Shown in pieces: positions 8,901-18,108 of a stretch of DNA of 64,000 nucleotides. The notes beneath the pieces are model-generated. The model was not told the DNA's origin. It saw only the letters and a program-made list of their open reading frames with translations, and did no database searches. The position numbers and the translations under genes are program-made. How positions within the stretch are numbered: the first letter of the stretch is position 1; each line of letters begins with the position of its first letter. Location: contig NZ_ANAC01000001.1 in the NCBI RefSeq assembly GCF_000341225.1, positions 1 to 64,000 on the forward strand, read 5' to 3'. Source of the DNA: Nocardiopsis alba DSM 43377. GTDB taxonomy: Bacteria > Actinomycetota > Actinomycetes > Streptosporangiales > Streptosporangiaceae.

Positions 8901-10361
8901 ATGACCGATGAGACGTCCGAGACGACGATGGAGGAACTCGACTCCGTCCTGCGGCGCGCTGCCGAGGCGGCGCCGCTCCTCGCGTCGACCACACCCGCCG
9001 ACCGGGCCCGGATGTTGCGTTCGGTGGCCGACGCCTTGGACGGCGCGGCCGATCGGCTGGTCCCCGTGGCCATGGCCGAGGCGCACTATCCCGAGACACG
9101 TTGCCGGAGCGAGCTGGGCCGCACCACCTTCCAGCTGCGCCTGTTCGCCGACGTGCTGGAGGACGGCGGGTACCTGGAGGTCATGGTCGATCCGGCCGAT
9201 CCGGAGTGGGGGACGCCCCGTCCCGACGTGCGCCGGTTGCTCGTGCCCCTGGGTCCCGTGGTGGTGTTCGGGGCGAGCAACTTCCCCTTCGCCTTCTCCA
9301 CCGTCGGGGGTGACAGCGCCTCCGCCCTGGCGGCCGGCTGTCCCGTCGTGGTCAAGGCCCACCCCGGCCATCCGGAACTGGCCCGGCTCACCACGGACAT
9401 CGTCGTGGAGGCCCTCGCCGAGGCGGGGGCACCCGAGGGTGTGTTCGCCCTGGTGAGCGGGTTCGAGGCGGGGCGCGCCGCGGTGCTCCACCCGAATACG
9501 CGCGCGGTCGGCTTCACCGGTTCCATCCCCGGTGGCCGTGCCCTGTACGATCTGGCGGTCTCGCGCCCCGATCCGATCCCGTTCTACGGGGAGCTCGGCA
9601 GCGTCAACCCCGTCTTCGTGACCCGGGCGGCGATGGCCGGGCGAGGCGCGCGGATCCTGGAGGAGTACGCCGCTTCGGCCACGTTGGGATCGGGGCAGTT
9701 CTGCACCAAGCCGGGGGTCGTCTTCCTGCCGGAGGGGGCCGGGACGGGGTCCCTGGTGGCCGACTTCGAGGCGCGCGCGGCGGCTCCGCTGCTCAACGAC
9801 CGGGTGGCCGACGGGTTCGCCCGAGGGTTGGACGCGTTGGCCGCCCATCCCGCCACGAAGGTCCTGGTCCAGGGTGCGCGGACCGAGGAGGGGTGGACGC
9901 CGAGCCTGTTGAGCACGGACCTGGACTCCCTGTTGGAGCATTCCGAGGAGTTGCTGAACGAGTGCTTCGGTCCGGCCACGCTCGTGGTCTCCTACCCGGA
10001 CGAGCGGCGTCTTCTGGAGGTGGGCGGTGTCCTGCACGGCCAGTTGACGGTGACCGTCCACGGTGAGGAGGACGATCCGATGGCCCCGGCGCTGTTGGCC
10101 TTGGGCGCCTCGGTGGCGGGTCGGGTGATCTGGAACGGCTGGCCGACCGGGGTGGCGGTCACGCACGCGATGACCCACGGCGGCCCCTACCCGGCGACGA
10201 CGGCCTCGACCCACACCTCGGTGGGCTCGACCGCGATCCGTCGGTTCCTGCGTCCGGTCACCTATCAGGCGGTGCCGGAGGCCCTGCTGCCGGCCGAGTT
10301 GCGGGACGCCAACCCGCTCGGTGTGCCCAGGAGGGTGAACGGGGGGACCCCGTCGGTCTGA
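8901..10361 (+). CDS. NADP-type aldehyde dehydrogenase (KGSADH-like)
   Basis: The protein is about 486 residues. The Rossmann and substrate motifs are in order: VFGASNFPFAFS near residue 130, VKAHPGHPE near 155, FTGSIPGGRALYDLA near 210, the general-base region FYGELGSVNPVFV near 235 and the catalytic cysteine in GSGQFCTKPG near 270. The ELGSVNP and QFCTKPG wording matches the alpha-ketoglutaric semialdehyde dehydrogenase group, which acts in sugar-acid or hydroxyproline breakdown. No such pathway genes are adjacent, so the substrate is uncertain. The ATG at 8901 has GGAGG about 8 bases upstream. The gene is divergent from the TetR regulator and ends in a strong terminator. Confidence 0.88.
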   Translation: MTDETSETTMEELDSVLRRAAEAAPLLASTTPADRARMLRSVADALDGAADRLVPVAMAEAHYPETRCRSELGRTTFQLRLFADVLEDGGYLEVMVDPADPEWGTPRPDVRRLLVPLGPVVVFGASNFPFAFSTVGGDSASALAAGCPVVVKAHPGHPELARLTTDIVVEALAEAGAPEGVFALVSGFEAGRAAVLHPNTRAVGFTGSIPGGRALYDLAVSRPDPIPFYGELGSVNPVFVTRAAMAGRGARILEEYAASATLGSGQFCTKPGVVFLPEGAGTGSLVADFEARAAAPLLNDRVADGFARGLDALAAHPATKVLVQGARTEEGWTPSLLSTDLDSLLEHSEELLNECFGPATLVVSYPDERRLLEVGGVLHGQLTVTVHGEEDDPMAPALLALGASVAGRVIWNGWPTGVAVTHAMTHGGPYPATTASTHTSVGSTAIRRFLRPVTYQAVPEALLPAELRDANPLGVPRRVNGGTPSV

Positions 10362-10365
10362 AGCC

Positions 10366-10400
10366 GGGCCGGTGGTCCGGTCCGCCCGGACCACCGGCCC
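10366..10400 (+). terminator. Terminator after the aldehyde dehydrogenase gene
   Basis: A perfect 15-bp stem with a 5-base loop starts 5 bases after the stop and is followed by a TTCGCTC stretch. Confidence 0.75.
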
Positions 10401-10496
10401 TTCGCTCTCCGCCCTGGTGGGGGCTTTCTGACGGATCGGCGTGAGGTCGAGCCGCGAGGGGTTGGGGGTCGGTCGCCGTGTGCGTACGCTCACGCC

Positions 10497-11528
10497 ATGA
10501 ACAGCCACGCGACCGCCCATGACATCGAATCGTTCGTCCGCGAACTGCCCAAGGTGGAGCTCCACGTCCATCTGGAGGGCTCGATGCCGGCGGAGACCCT
10601 CTTCGAACTGGCCGCGCGCCACGAGGTCACCGAACTCCCGGACACGCTGGAGAAGCTGAGGGAGTGGTACGTCTTCACCGACTTCCCGCATTTCGTGGAG
10701 GTGTACCTGGTCTCGGTGCGCACTCTGCGGGAGGAGGCGGACTTCTCCCTGTTGGCCTCGGTCGTCGCCGAGCGCCTGGCGGCGCAGAACGTCCGCTACG
10801 CCGAGGTCCACGTCAGTCTGTACACCCACTTGATGCGCGGGGTCCCGGCCAAGGTCGTCTTCGACGGGATCGAGCAGGCCAGGATCAGGGCCGAGCGTGA
10901 GCACGGGATCCGGCTGCGCTGGATCCCCGACTTCCCCTCCGACTTCGGGCCGGAGGCGGCCGAGGCGACGGTGGAGGCCGTACTGCGGGACGGCCCGCCG
11001 AGCGTGGTGGGTTTCGGGGTGGGCGGGATCGAGTCCCCGATGGAGCCCTACACCGAGGTGTTCGCGCGGGCCCGGGCGGCGGGTCTGGCGAGTCTGCCGC
11101 ACGCCGGGGAGCACGGTGGGCCGGTACGGGTCCGTGAGGCTCTGGACCTGCTGCGCGCCGAGCGGATCGGGCACGGGATCGACAGCATGAGGGATCCGGA
11201 GCTGGTGGCCCGCCTCGTCGATGAGCGGATCCCGGTGGACGTCAGTCCCACCTCCAACCTCCGGACCCGGGCGGTGGAGCGGATCGAGGACCATCCCCTG
11301 CCCGCGATGCTCGACGCGGGGCTGGCGGTGACGCTCAACAGTGACGACCCGACGATGTTCGGCAGCGACCTGACCGGCGAGTACCTGCTCGCCCACGATC
11401 TTGTGGGCGCCGAGGGGCTGGTGCGGCTGCTCCGTAACGGGGTCGAGGCCTCCTATCTCGGAACGGCCCATCGACACGCCCTCCAGGCCGAGATCGACGG
11501 GGTGGTCGAGCGGCACGGGGTGGCCTGA
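10497..11528 (+). CDS. add: Adenosine deaminase
   Basis: The protein is 343 residues, the normal length for bacterial adenosine deaminases. Zinc ligands and catalytic residues are visible in order: VELHVHLEGSMP near residue 20, SLPHAGEHGGP near 200 with the histidine and the catalytic glutamate, ERIGHGIDSM near 222, SPTSNLRT and the final LNSDDPTMFG with the two aspartates. It converts adenosine or deoxyadenosine to inosine forms in purine salvage. A related activity on futalosine or adenine cannot be excluded from sequence. It stands alone on the plus strand and converges with the DUF418 gene across a perfect hairpin. Confidence 0.9.
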   Translation: MNSHATAHDIESFVRELPKVELHVHLEGSMPAETLFELAARHEVTELPDTLEKLREWYVFTDFPHFVEVYLVSVRTLREEADFSLLASVVAERLAAQNVRYAEVHVSLYTHLMRGVPAKVVFDGIEQARIRAEREHGIRLRWIPDFPSDFGPEAAEATVEAVLRDGPPSVVGFGVGGIESPMEPYTEVFARARAAGLASLPHAGEHGGPVRVREALDLLRAERIGHGIDSMRDPELVARLVDERIPVDVSPTSNLRTRAVERIEDHPLPAMLDAGLAVTLNSDDPTMFGSDLTGEYLLAHDLVGAEGLVRLLRNGVEASYLGTAHRHALQAEIDGVVERHGVA

Positions 11529-11532
11529 GCGG

Positions 11533-11563
11533 CTCCGGGCCCGGGGGTCCCCCGGGCCCGGAG
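11533..11563. terminator. Bidirectional terminator between add and the DUF418 gene
   Basis: A perfect 15-bp inverted repeat around a single T sits between two convergent stop codons and can serve both strands. Confidence 0.75.
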
Positions 11564-11567
11564 ACCC

Positions 11568-12740
11568 CTATCGGGTGGGGCCGTAGGTGAGCCGGCGCAG
11601 GGCGGTCTCGGCCGGTCCGCGTCGGTCGCCACGACGCATGAGGTCGGCCAGTAGCACGGTGGCCCCCCATACGGCCACGGCGATGGCGACGCCGAGGGCG
11701 GAGGAGGTGAGCTGCACGTGGAGCGCGTAGGAGGAGAACAGCACCGCCCACACCACCGACTGCGCCAGGTAGAAGGTCATGGAGCGTTGCCCCAGGGCGG
11801 ACAGGGCGTCGGTCACCCGCCCTCGCCGGTCGTTCAGGTGGACCGCGATCAGGGCGATGAGCGCCGCGTAGCCCAGACCTCCGGCGTAACCGGTCACCTG
11901 GTGCAGCGGGGTGATGAGGAGGAGGTCCAGTGGTGTGGCGTCGGTCCACACACCGGTCTTGGTCAGTGCCAGGGGGACCCCGCCCAGGACGGCCAGGGGG
12001 ATGCCGACGAAGGCGGCGGCGCGCAGTAGGCGCAGGTGTTCACGAGGCTTCTCCAGGACCCGGTGCCGGGCCGCGAGGACCCCGATCAGGAACGGCACGA
12101 CGGTGCTGAGGAACATCAGCACGATGAGGAACGGGTAGAAGGACAGGCGGAAGAGGAGCTCGTCCACGAACCCGTCGGGCATCAGGGGCGTCCCCTGGCC
12201 GTTCATGGCCTCGTCGGCGGCGAGCAGGGCGTGGGCGGCCGCGGCCAAGGGCAGCCAGAGCGACGCCAGGATCACCAGGGTCCGGTCGCGGAGACGCAGC
12301 ACCCCGACGAAGAGCAGGGCCACGATGCCGTAGACGGCCAGGATGTCCCCGAAGAAGAGCAGCGCGGCGTGGGCGACCCCGAAGACGATCAGCCAGAGGC
12401 CGCGTCGACGTAGGAGGGCCCGGGTCGGACGCCACTCGTGTCCCTGTTCGGTCCGACGGCGGTGGATCTGGGCGAGGCCGTAGCCGAACAGCGCCGCGAA
12501 CATCGGGTACGCGCGCAGGTCCACGAAAACGATGGTGCCGCCGGTGGCGATCCGGTCGAGGACGGTGGGGGCGGTCTCGTCGCCGCCGATGAACACGGTG
12601 AACAGGTGCGCGTGGGCGAGCGCGATGAGCAGGAGCATGATCCCGCGCGCCAGGTCCGGAGCGAGCGATCGGTCGGCCGCGGGGAGCGGGCGGTTCGTGG
12701 TGTCCGGTGCGCGGGGCACGGACGCGGACGTCTGGGACAT
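11568..12740 (-). CDS. DUF418 family membrane protein
   Basis: The protein is about 390 residues with around nine to ten hydrophobic segments. It opens with APDLARGIMLLLIALAHAHLF, typical of DUF418/YeiB proteins, and the C-terminal DUF418 block follows with QRSMTFYLAQSVVW and a final arginine-rich tail. These inner-membrane proteins are related to acyltransferase-3 enzymes, but their reaction is unknown. The ATG at 12740 was chosen from the family N-terminus. It is divergent from a GntR/TetR hybrid regulator, and two palindromes between the genes suggest that the regulator controls it, perhaps in response to a drug-like ligand. That link is inference. Confidence 0.88.
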   Translation of the reverse strand: MSQTSASVPRAPDTTNRPLPAADRSLAPDLARGIMLLLIALAHAHLFTVFIGGDETAPTVLDRIATGGTIVFVDLRAYPMFAALFGYGLAQIHRRRTEQGHEWRPTRALLRRRGLWLIVFGVAHAALLFFGDILAVYGIVALLFVGVLRLRDRTLVILASLWLPLAAAAHALLAADEAMNGQGTPLMPDGFVDELLFRLSFYPFLIVLMFLSTVVPFLIGVLAARHRVLEKPREHLRLLRAAAFVGIPLAVLGGVPLALTKTGVWTDATPLDLLLITPLHQVTGYAGGLGYAALIALIAVHLNDRRGRVTDALSALGQRSMTFYLAQSVVWAVLFSSYALHVQLTSSALGVAIAVAVWGATVLLADLMRRGDRRGPAETALRRLTYGPTR

Positions 12741-12898
12741 GGCGGACTCCGGGCGGTCGTGGGTGAGGGTGGGTGAAACGGTGTACGCGATCAGGGTCGA
12801 TGAACGCGGTGCCAGTGGGTGGTGTACCTCGTGCGTACACAATAAACAAGAAACACCCTTCATAGAAATCCTTTGTAAAATCGGGAATAACCTCGCAA

Positions 12899-12912
12899 GT
12901 GCACTAGTGCTC
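12899..12912. promoter_or_regulatory. Candidate operator 1 of the GntR/TetR hybrid
   Basis: GTGCACTAGTGCTC has a perfect 10-bp core, GCACTAGTGC, centred on ACTAGT. It lies in an AT-richer stretch between two divergent genes. The same core occurs 78 bases further on. Confidence 0.45.
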
Positions 12913-12976
12913 TCTGGGGATGTCCAGGTGTGGAGCGGGGAGGGGGCGCATGTGTCGCGACGCTCTTCAAGGGGTG

Positions 12977-12990
12977 GTGCACTAGTACAC
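12977..12990. promoter_or_regulatory. Candidate operator 2 of the GntR/TetR hybrid
   Basis: GTGCACTAGTACAC is palindromic except at one base pair and shares the first eleven bases of operator 1. It ends 35 bases before the regulator start codon. GntR proteins commonly bind sites with a CTAG centre. Confidence 0.5.
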
Positions 12991-13025
12991 TTGAGGTTCT
13001 CGTCGTGTGATCCGAGAGGAGGACG

Positions 13026-14033
13026 ATGAACGAGGACACGGAATCGGGACTCGCGCCCTACGCGCGGATCGTCGCCGACATCCGCTCGTGTATCGACACG
13101 GGGGAGCTGCGACCGGGGGACCGGGTGCCCTCGACCAGGGAGATCACCCGACGATGGGGGGTCGCCATGGCCACCGCCACCAAGGCGCTCACCGTCCTGC
13201 GTCGAGAGGGGCGGGTCGAGGCCGTGCGCGGAGTGGGGACGGTCGTTCGAAGAGCACCCACGACGGACCCTGTGCCCGCCGACCCCGCCGGACCCGTGGC
13301 CGAGACGTCCGAAGACGGAGGATCGAGGGGACGATCGCGTACCACCCCGGGCGCGGAACGTCGGCCCCACCCCGAACCGCACCTGACCCGCGAGGGCATC
13401 GTGCGGGCCGCCATCGCCATCGCCGACGACGAGGGCATCGAAGGCCTGTCCATGCGTCGGGTCTCGACCGAGCTGCGGGTCAGCACCATGGCCCTGTACC
13501 GGCACGTCGCGAGCAAGGGAGAACTGCTGACGGAGATGGTCGACCACCTCTACACGGTCGACGCTCTTCCCGAGCCCCCGCCCGATGATTGGCGGCGAGC
13601 GCTCGAGGTGGCCCTGCTCGGCGAGTGGGAGATCTACCGCAGACATCCCTGGGCGGCGCGGCTGACCGTGATGGCGGGCGGTGTCGTCTCTCCCGGGCTC
13701 ATGAGGAACGCCGAGTGGATGATGAGGGTGATCGTCGCTCAGGGCAACACGCCCGACGAGGCCTTGGAGATCCTCACCATCGTGTCCGCCTACACCTCCG
13801 GCATGGCCTTGCAGGCCACCCGGTTGGCCTTGGAGGAACACGAGATCGGCATGGACGCCGCGCAGTGGTGGTGTCACCGGGGGCCGGATCTTCATCGACT
13901 CGCCGATCAGGGCGCCTATCCCACCATGTTCGGTGTGTCCGGCCCACCCGACGTCGACGGGATGTTCGAGCCCGGAATGCGAAGGCTCCTCGACGGGATC
14001 GCGCCCCTGATGGAGAGGACCGGGACGCTCTGA
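13026..14033 (+). CDS. GntR/TetR hybrid transcriptional regulator
   Basis: The protein is 335 residues and carries two different DNA-binding modules. Residues 10-75 form a GntR winged helix, with PGDRVPSTREITRRWGVAMATATKALTVLRREGRVEAVRGVGTVV-type spacing. Residues about 120-170 form a TetR helix-turn-helix, including RRVSTELRVSTMALYRHVASKGEL. The rest resembles the C-terminal ligand domain of tetracycline-repressor-like proteins. This double architecture is known in actinobacteria but uncommon, and the ligand is unknown. AGAGGAGG ends six bases before the ATG. Two ACTAGT palindromes upstream suggest autoregulation and control of the divergent DUF418 gene. Confidence 0.88.
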   Translation: MNEDTESGLAPYARIVADIRSCIDTGELRPGDRVPSTREITRRWGVAMATATKALTVLRREGRVEAVRGVGTVVRRAPTTDPVPADPAGPVAETSEDGGSRGRSRTTPGAERRPHPEPHLTREGIVRAAIAIADDEGIEGLSMRRVSTELRVSTMALYRHVASKGELLTEMVDHLYTVDALPEPPPDDWRRALEVALLGEWEIYRRHPWAARLTVMAGGVVSPGLMRNAEWMMRVIVAQGNTPDEALEILTIVSAYTSGMALQATRLALEEHEIGMDAAQWWCHRGPDLHRLADQGAYPTMFGVSGPPDVDGMFEPGMRRLLDGIAPLMERTGTL

Positions 14034-14135
14034 GGTCCTCCCGGTCGCTCCGGAAGGACCGACACGCCCACGACCTGCCCTCCTTCGACCGTTCGGCCAC
14101 GCAGACTTGGGCGAGGACGTTCGGTCGGGGGAGAC

Positions 14136-16118
14136 GTGTTGAAGCAGGACGCCGCGCGGGACGGTTACCACTGGGAGGTCCCCTGCCGGGGGCGCAGACT
14201 CGGACGGTGGTCGGCCCCGGTGGCCCGGTGGATGACGGCGCACCAGGTCGACGACGTGGGCGGCGCGGGCTCTCGCCCGCGGGCGGAGCGACAGCACGCC
14301 TGGTGGAAGGTCATGTGCCTGACCGGGGTGGACTACTTCTCCACGCTGAGCTACCTCCCCAGCATCGCCATCCTCACGGCCGGAGCCCTCTCCCCGATCG
14401 CCACCCTGCTGATCGTGTTGCTGACGCTGTTCGGCATGTTGCCGATCTATCGGCGTGTGGCCGAGCGCAGCCCGCACGGTCAGGGGTCGGTGGCGATGCT
14501 GGCGCACCTGTTGCCGGAGTGGCGGGGCAAGTTCCTGGTCCTGTGTCTGCTCGGGTTCGTGGCGACCTCCTGGATCATCACCATCACCCTGTCCACGGCC
14601 GACGCCACCGCCCACCTGGCGGCCAACCCCTACACGCCCGCGATGATGGCCGAGCACCCGGTGCCGGTCACCCTGGTTCTCCTCGCCCTGCTGGGGGCGG
14701 TGTTCCTGGCGGGGTTCAAGGAGGCCGTGAGGTTGGCGATCCCTCTGGTCGTGCTGTTCCTCGCGTTGAACCTGGTGGTCGTGGTGGCGGCGTTGGGTCA
14801 CATCGCCGCCGACCCGCGGCTCCTGTCCCAGTGGGAGGGCGGCCTGTTGGACGGCGGTCTCTGGTCGACCACCACCGTCGTGCTGCTCGCCTTCCCGCTT
14901 CTGGTCCTGGGGCTGTCCGGGTTCGAGACCGGCGTGAGCATGATGCCTCTGGTGCGCGCGGAGGGGGAGACCGCCGAGGAGCGGCTACGGGCGCGGATCG
15001 CGAGCACCCGCAGGCTCCTCACCACCGCGGCGGTGATCATGAGCGTCTACCTGCTGGCGACGACCTTCGTCAGCGGGGTACTGGTCCCCCGCCAGGACGT
15101 GGTGGCCGGCGGCCCGGCGGCCGACCGCGTCATGGCCTACCTGGCGCACGACCTGCTCGGGCAGGGGTTCGGTACCGTCTACGACGTCTCCACGATCCTC
15201 ATCCTCTGGTTCGCGGGCGCCTCGGCGATGGCCGGACTCATCAACATCGTTCCGCGCTACCTGCCCCACTACGGGATGGCCCCGGCCTGGGGGACCGCCG
15301 TCCGACCGGTGGTCCTGGTCTACACGGCCCTGACGATGGTGATCACGATCGTCTTCGGCGCCGGGGTGGACGCCCAGTCCGGCGCCTACGCGACCGGCAT
15401 CCTGGCGATGCTGGTGACCGCGGCGGTGGCGGTGACCGTCATCGTGCACCGCAAGAGGGCGAGGTGGGCCACGCTCGGGTTCGCGGTCCTGACCTTCGTG
15501 TTCGGGTTCGCGCTGGTGGACAACATCGTCACCAGGCCGGACGGGTTGGCCATCGCCCTGCTGTTCGTGGTGGCGATCATCGCGGTCTCCCTGATCTCCC
15601 GGGCTCTGCGCAGCACCGAACTGCGCGCGCACTCGGTGGATCTGGACGCGACCGCCCTGCGGTTCGTCCGTGAGGCCGCGCGTCACGGACGCCTCTTCCT
15701 CTTCGCGAATCGGCCGCGTTCGGGCGAGGCGGACGAGTACGCGGCCACCGAGGCCGAGCAGCGCCGACTCAACCCGGTGTCGCTGCGTGTGCCGCCCCTG
15801 TTCGTCGAGGTACGGGTCCACCACCCCTCGGACTTCGAGGGGACGCTCGGTGTGAGCGGTACCTGGATCCACGGGCATCGTGTGCTGAGGGTGAGCAGCC
15901 CGGCGGTCCCCAACGCCCTGGCGGCCGTCCTGCTGTGCCTGCGCGACGCCACCGGCACGATCCCGCACTGTTACTTCGCCTGGTCCGAACGGTCGCCGGT
16001 GCGGGCCTTCTTCCGCTTCCTGATGCTGGGCAACGGAGGCACCGCCGGGTTCACCCGGGAGATCCTTCGGGAGAACGAGCCCGACGCCGAACGCAGGCCC
16101 GTGGTGCACGTCAGTTGA
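14136..16118 (+). CDS. APC superfamily amino acid permease
   Basis: The protein is about 660 residues. The first 60 residues are hydrophilic, then come about twelve membrane segments from [23 protein letters not shown] to about residue 490. A soluble C-terminal domain of about 170 residues contains [15 protein letters not shown] and RFLMLGNGG. The fold matches the APC/KUP-like permease group that has cytoplasmic tails in actinobacteria. The substrate, an amino acid or potassium, cannot be decided. The start used is GTG at 14136, with a weak GGGGAG site; an ATG at 14232 is an alternative. It lies 102 bases downstream of the hybrid regulator on the same strand, so it could be part of that transcript. 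Confidence 0.85.
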   Translation: MLKQDAARDGYHWEVPCRGRRLGRWSAPVARWMTAHQVDDVGGAGSRPRAERQHAWWKVMCLTGVDYFSTLSYLPSIAILTAGALSPIATLLIVLLTLFGMLPIYRRVAERSPHGQGSVAMLAHLLPEWRGKFLVLCLLGFVATSWIITITLSTADATAHLAANPYTPAMMAEHPVPVTLVLLALLGAVFLAGFKEAVRLAIPLVVLFLALNLVVVVAALGHIAADPRLLSQWEGGLLDGGLWSTTTVVLLAFPLLVLGLSGFETGVSMMPLVRAEGETAEERLRARIASTRRLLTTAAVIMSVYLLATTFVSGVLVPRQDVVAGGPAADRVMAYLAHDLLGQGFGTVYDVSTILILWFAGASAMAGLINIVPRYLPHYGMAPAWGTAVRPVVLVYTALTMVITIVFGAGVDAQSGAYATGILAMLVTAAVAVTVIVHRKRARWATLGFAVLTFVFGFALVDNIVTRPDGLAIALLFVVAIIAVSLISRALRSTELRAHSVDLDATALRFVREAARHGRLFLFANRPRSGEADEYAATEAEQRRLNPVSLRVPPLFVEVRVHHPSDFEGTLGVSGTWIHGHRVLRVSSPAVPNALAAVLLCLRDATGTIPHCYFAWSERSPVRAFFRFLMLGNGGTAGFTREILRENEPDAERRPVVHVS

Positions 16119-16157
16119 ACGGGCGGGCCCGGGACGAGCCGTCCCGGGCCCGCCCGT
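16119..16157. terminator. Bidirectional terminator between the APC permease and CapA genes
   Basis: A perfect 17-bp stem with a GAGCC loop starts at the permease stop and ends 5 bases before the end of the convergent capA-like gene. Confidence 0.8.
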
Positions 16158-16161
16158 CGTG

Positions 16162-17277
16162 TCAGACGGGGGAGTCGCTCAGGGGCAGGTCGCACTGGAC
16201 GCGCATATCGGTCCAGGTCCGTTCGGCCCGTTCGGCGTCGACCCCCTCGTAGGGGATCGGGACACCCTCCTGGATCCGGGCGGGGGTCCAGTCGGACTCC
16301 AGGACCCGGCCCTCGTGGAAGGTCAGTGTGAGCACGCCGGTCTCGGCGGTCGGGCCGCTGAAGTTGTAGAACACGAAATTGCTCAGGCCGTAGTGGGCGT
16401 ATCCCTCCCCCTGGAACCCTCCCGGGGAGAGCACGTGGGCATGACCGCCGACGACGGCGGCGGCCCCCGCCTCGAAGAGCTCGTCGGCCAGTGAGGGGGC
16501 GTGCGGAAGCGGGCAGTGCGCGCCCTCCAACCCCCAGTGCAGGAAGACCACCACGTTGTCGTGCTCGTCGGCGGCCTCGGAGACCGCCTCCAGCATCCGC
16601 TCCCTCATCTCGCCCTTGGTGGAGGCCAGCCCCGGTGAGCCCTCTCCCGCGGTCCACTCGGGGATGAGGTGGTCGTCCATGACGTCCGTGGCGCCGAACA
16701 GGGCGACGGTCTGTCCGTTCACCTCGGCGACGTGCGGTGTGTAGGCCTCGTCGATGTCACGGCCGGCGCCCACCAGGGCGACCGGAGACCCGTCCCCGTG
16801 GTCGAGGGTGTCGAGCAGGCCCGACTCTCCGTAGTCCATGCCGTGGTTGTTGGCGACGGTGGCCACGTCCACGCCGGCGGCGTCCAGGGCCTCCAACGCG
16901 CTCGACGGCGCGCGGAAGACGAACTCCTTACCGGGTACGGGGACCCCGCCCTCGGTGACGGCGGTCTCCAGGTTGACCATGGCCAGGTCGGCCGCCGAGA
17001 GGTGTTCGGAGACGGGGCCGAGCGCGGTCGCGGGGTCGGCGAGACGGGGGCGGAGGATGCCCTCGAACATCACGTCCCCGCCGAAGGCGATGGTGAAGGG
17101 CTCTGTGGCGGGTTCGTGGGAGGACTGCGGGGCCGCGGTGGCCTCCTCTTCGTCGACGGAGCCCCGTTCGAGTGGTTCGGGGGTCTCGTTCGTCGAGCAG
17201 GCGGCGGCGAGGGCCAGGGCCGAGAGAGCGGCGCTCATGGTGAGGAGCCGGCGCGGTCGTGGCTGTTCGAGGTTCAT
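16162..17277 (-). CDS. CapA/PgsA-like metallophosphatase-fold lipoprotein
   Basis: The protein is about 371 residues. A lipoprotein signal ends in LAAAC near residue 28, so the mature protein should be anchored outside the membrane. The CapA fold follows: IAFGGDVMFEGIL, VNLETAVTEGG, VATVANNHGMDYGESGLLDTL, FLHWGLEG and VVGGHAHV. These metal-binding motifs are shared with the calcineurin-like phosphoesterases. Homologues are annotated as poly-gamma-glutamate synthesis proteins, but pgsB and pgsC are absent here, so a role in that polymer is unproven. The ATG at 17277 has GGAG about 7 bases upstream. Confidence 0.87.
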   Translation of the reverse strand: MNLEQPRPRRLLTMSAALSALALAAACSTNETPEPLERGSVDEEEATAAPQSSHEPATEPFTIAFGGDVMFEGILRPRLADPATALGPVSEHLSAADLAMVNLETAVTEGGVPVPGKEFVFRAPSSALEALDAAGVDVATVANNHGMDYGESGLLDTLDHGDGSPVALVGAGRDIDEAYTPHVAEVNGQTVALFGATDVMDDHLIPEWTAGEGSPGLASTKGEMRERMLEAVSEAADEHDNVVVFLHWGLEGAHCPLPHAPSLADELFEAGAAAVVGGHAHVLSPGGFQGEGYAHYGLSNFVFYNFSGPTAETGVLTLTFHEGRVLESDWTPARIQEGVPIPYEGVDAERAERTWTDMRVQCDLPLSDSPV

Positions 17278-17663
17278 GCGTGCTCCAAGAGGGGGACGGA
17301 GGGCATGGCCGTCGGTGGAGCACGCGGCCGTGGAGCCCGGTCGTCCGTGGGGTCGGATGCCTGCGGTGATCTTCGGCCCCGTCGTCGCCTCGTGTCCCGG
17401 GTGCCGGAGACGGTCGGACTCTCCTCTCGGGGCAGGGGAAGTGTCGGGAGCGGACAGGTCCAACGTCAGGATAAACGCTTCTGACCAGCGAATTCATTGT
17501 TCTTTCCGTGGTGTTCCGGGGTTCTGTTGGGCAAAGGTTCGGAGGGGGTCCTTGTGCCATGAAGAGGCGAATCGGTCAATTTTCTCTCTTCGGACTTCTA
17601 TCTTTTTCGAGGCGATTATGGACGCAAGGAATGAGGCGCTCTCCTGGGGTGGGGAAAACGAAT

Positions 17664-17691
17664 CTACGAAGTCCTTTCGTAGTCTTCTTTT
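17664..17691 (+). terminator. Hairpin with T-rich tail in the AT-rich island
   Basis: CTACGAA and TTCGTAG form a 7-bp stem with a GTCCT loop, followed by TCTTCTTTT on the plus strand. It has no assigned upstream gene, and the 61-codon ORF reads through it. Confidence 0.35.
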
Positions 17692-17724
17692 CGATGAACT
17701 CCCGAAATTTTTTCATCCCGAGTC

Positions 17725-17739
17725 GTGACACAGAGTCAC
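17725..17739. repeat. Short inverted repeat upstream of the chaplin-like gene
   Basis: GTGAC and GTCAC flank ACAGA. It may be a regulator site; its distance from the gene at 18109 is large. Confidence 0.3.
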
Positions 17740-18108
17740 TGTAATGCGACGTGCAGTAGCTCTATGCAACTCTTGGGCCTGCGGGTATGCCCGTTCGTAG
17801 TGGAGCATGAGCATATGGTGATGATGTGCGTGGTGGGCGATTCCTGAAACGGCCTGCGCGCCCGCCCGCTCTGCTCTAACGTTTCGGTCCGTTGGCGGTC
17901 GTCCATGGAACGAACTCCGAAAGGGCCGAACCGTCACCCCTGCACGTATACGCGGGCCACCCCGCCGTCCCGACTCCGTCGAGGACGGGCCCGCCCACCG
18001 TGCGACCCGTCCACGCGGCCGTACAGAGACCGCCGGGAATCGGGCGCACGGACTTCGCGCTCCGCTCGGCGCGTCCTCTGGCAGTCTTCAGAAAGGTCCA
18101 GCCGCACC

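Larger units (their letters stand above)
17278..18108. other. Gene-poor region with an AT-rich island
   Basis: No confident gene lies in this 831-base gap. The part from about 17463 to 17745 is much AT-richer than the surroundings. It contains a hairpin with a T-rich tail (17664-17691), an inverted repeat (17725-17739) and a 61-codon ORF from ATG 17559 to 17744, which uses a rare TTA codon and has unusual composition. The ORF has a GGAGGGGG site 10 bases upstream but no recognisable family. The remainder up to 18108 probably holds the promoter of the chaplin-like gene. Confidence 0.5.

Noticed and set aside
8643..11516. 957-residue minus-strand open frame
   Set aside because: It covers the aldehyde dehydrogenase and adenosine deaminase genes on the opposite strand and is rich in arginine, histidine, glycine and proline, with no domain pattern.
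12741..14801. Minus-strand frame extending upstream of the DUF418 gene
   Set aside because: It overlaps the hybrid regulator gene on the other strand and has no family content, so only the part from 12740 down was kept.
16838..17728. Plus-strand open frame of 296 residues
   Set aside because: The first half is antisense to the CapA gene and the second half has an irregular composition; no motif was found.
17559..17744. 61-codon ORF in the AT-rich island
   Set aside because: It has a possible ribosome site, but odd codon use, a TTA codon and no recognised family. It is described within the intergenic entry instead of being called a gene.
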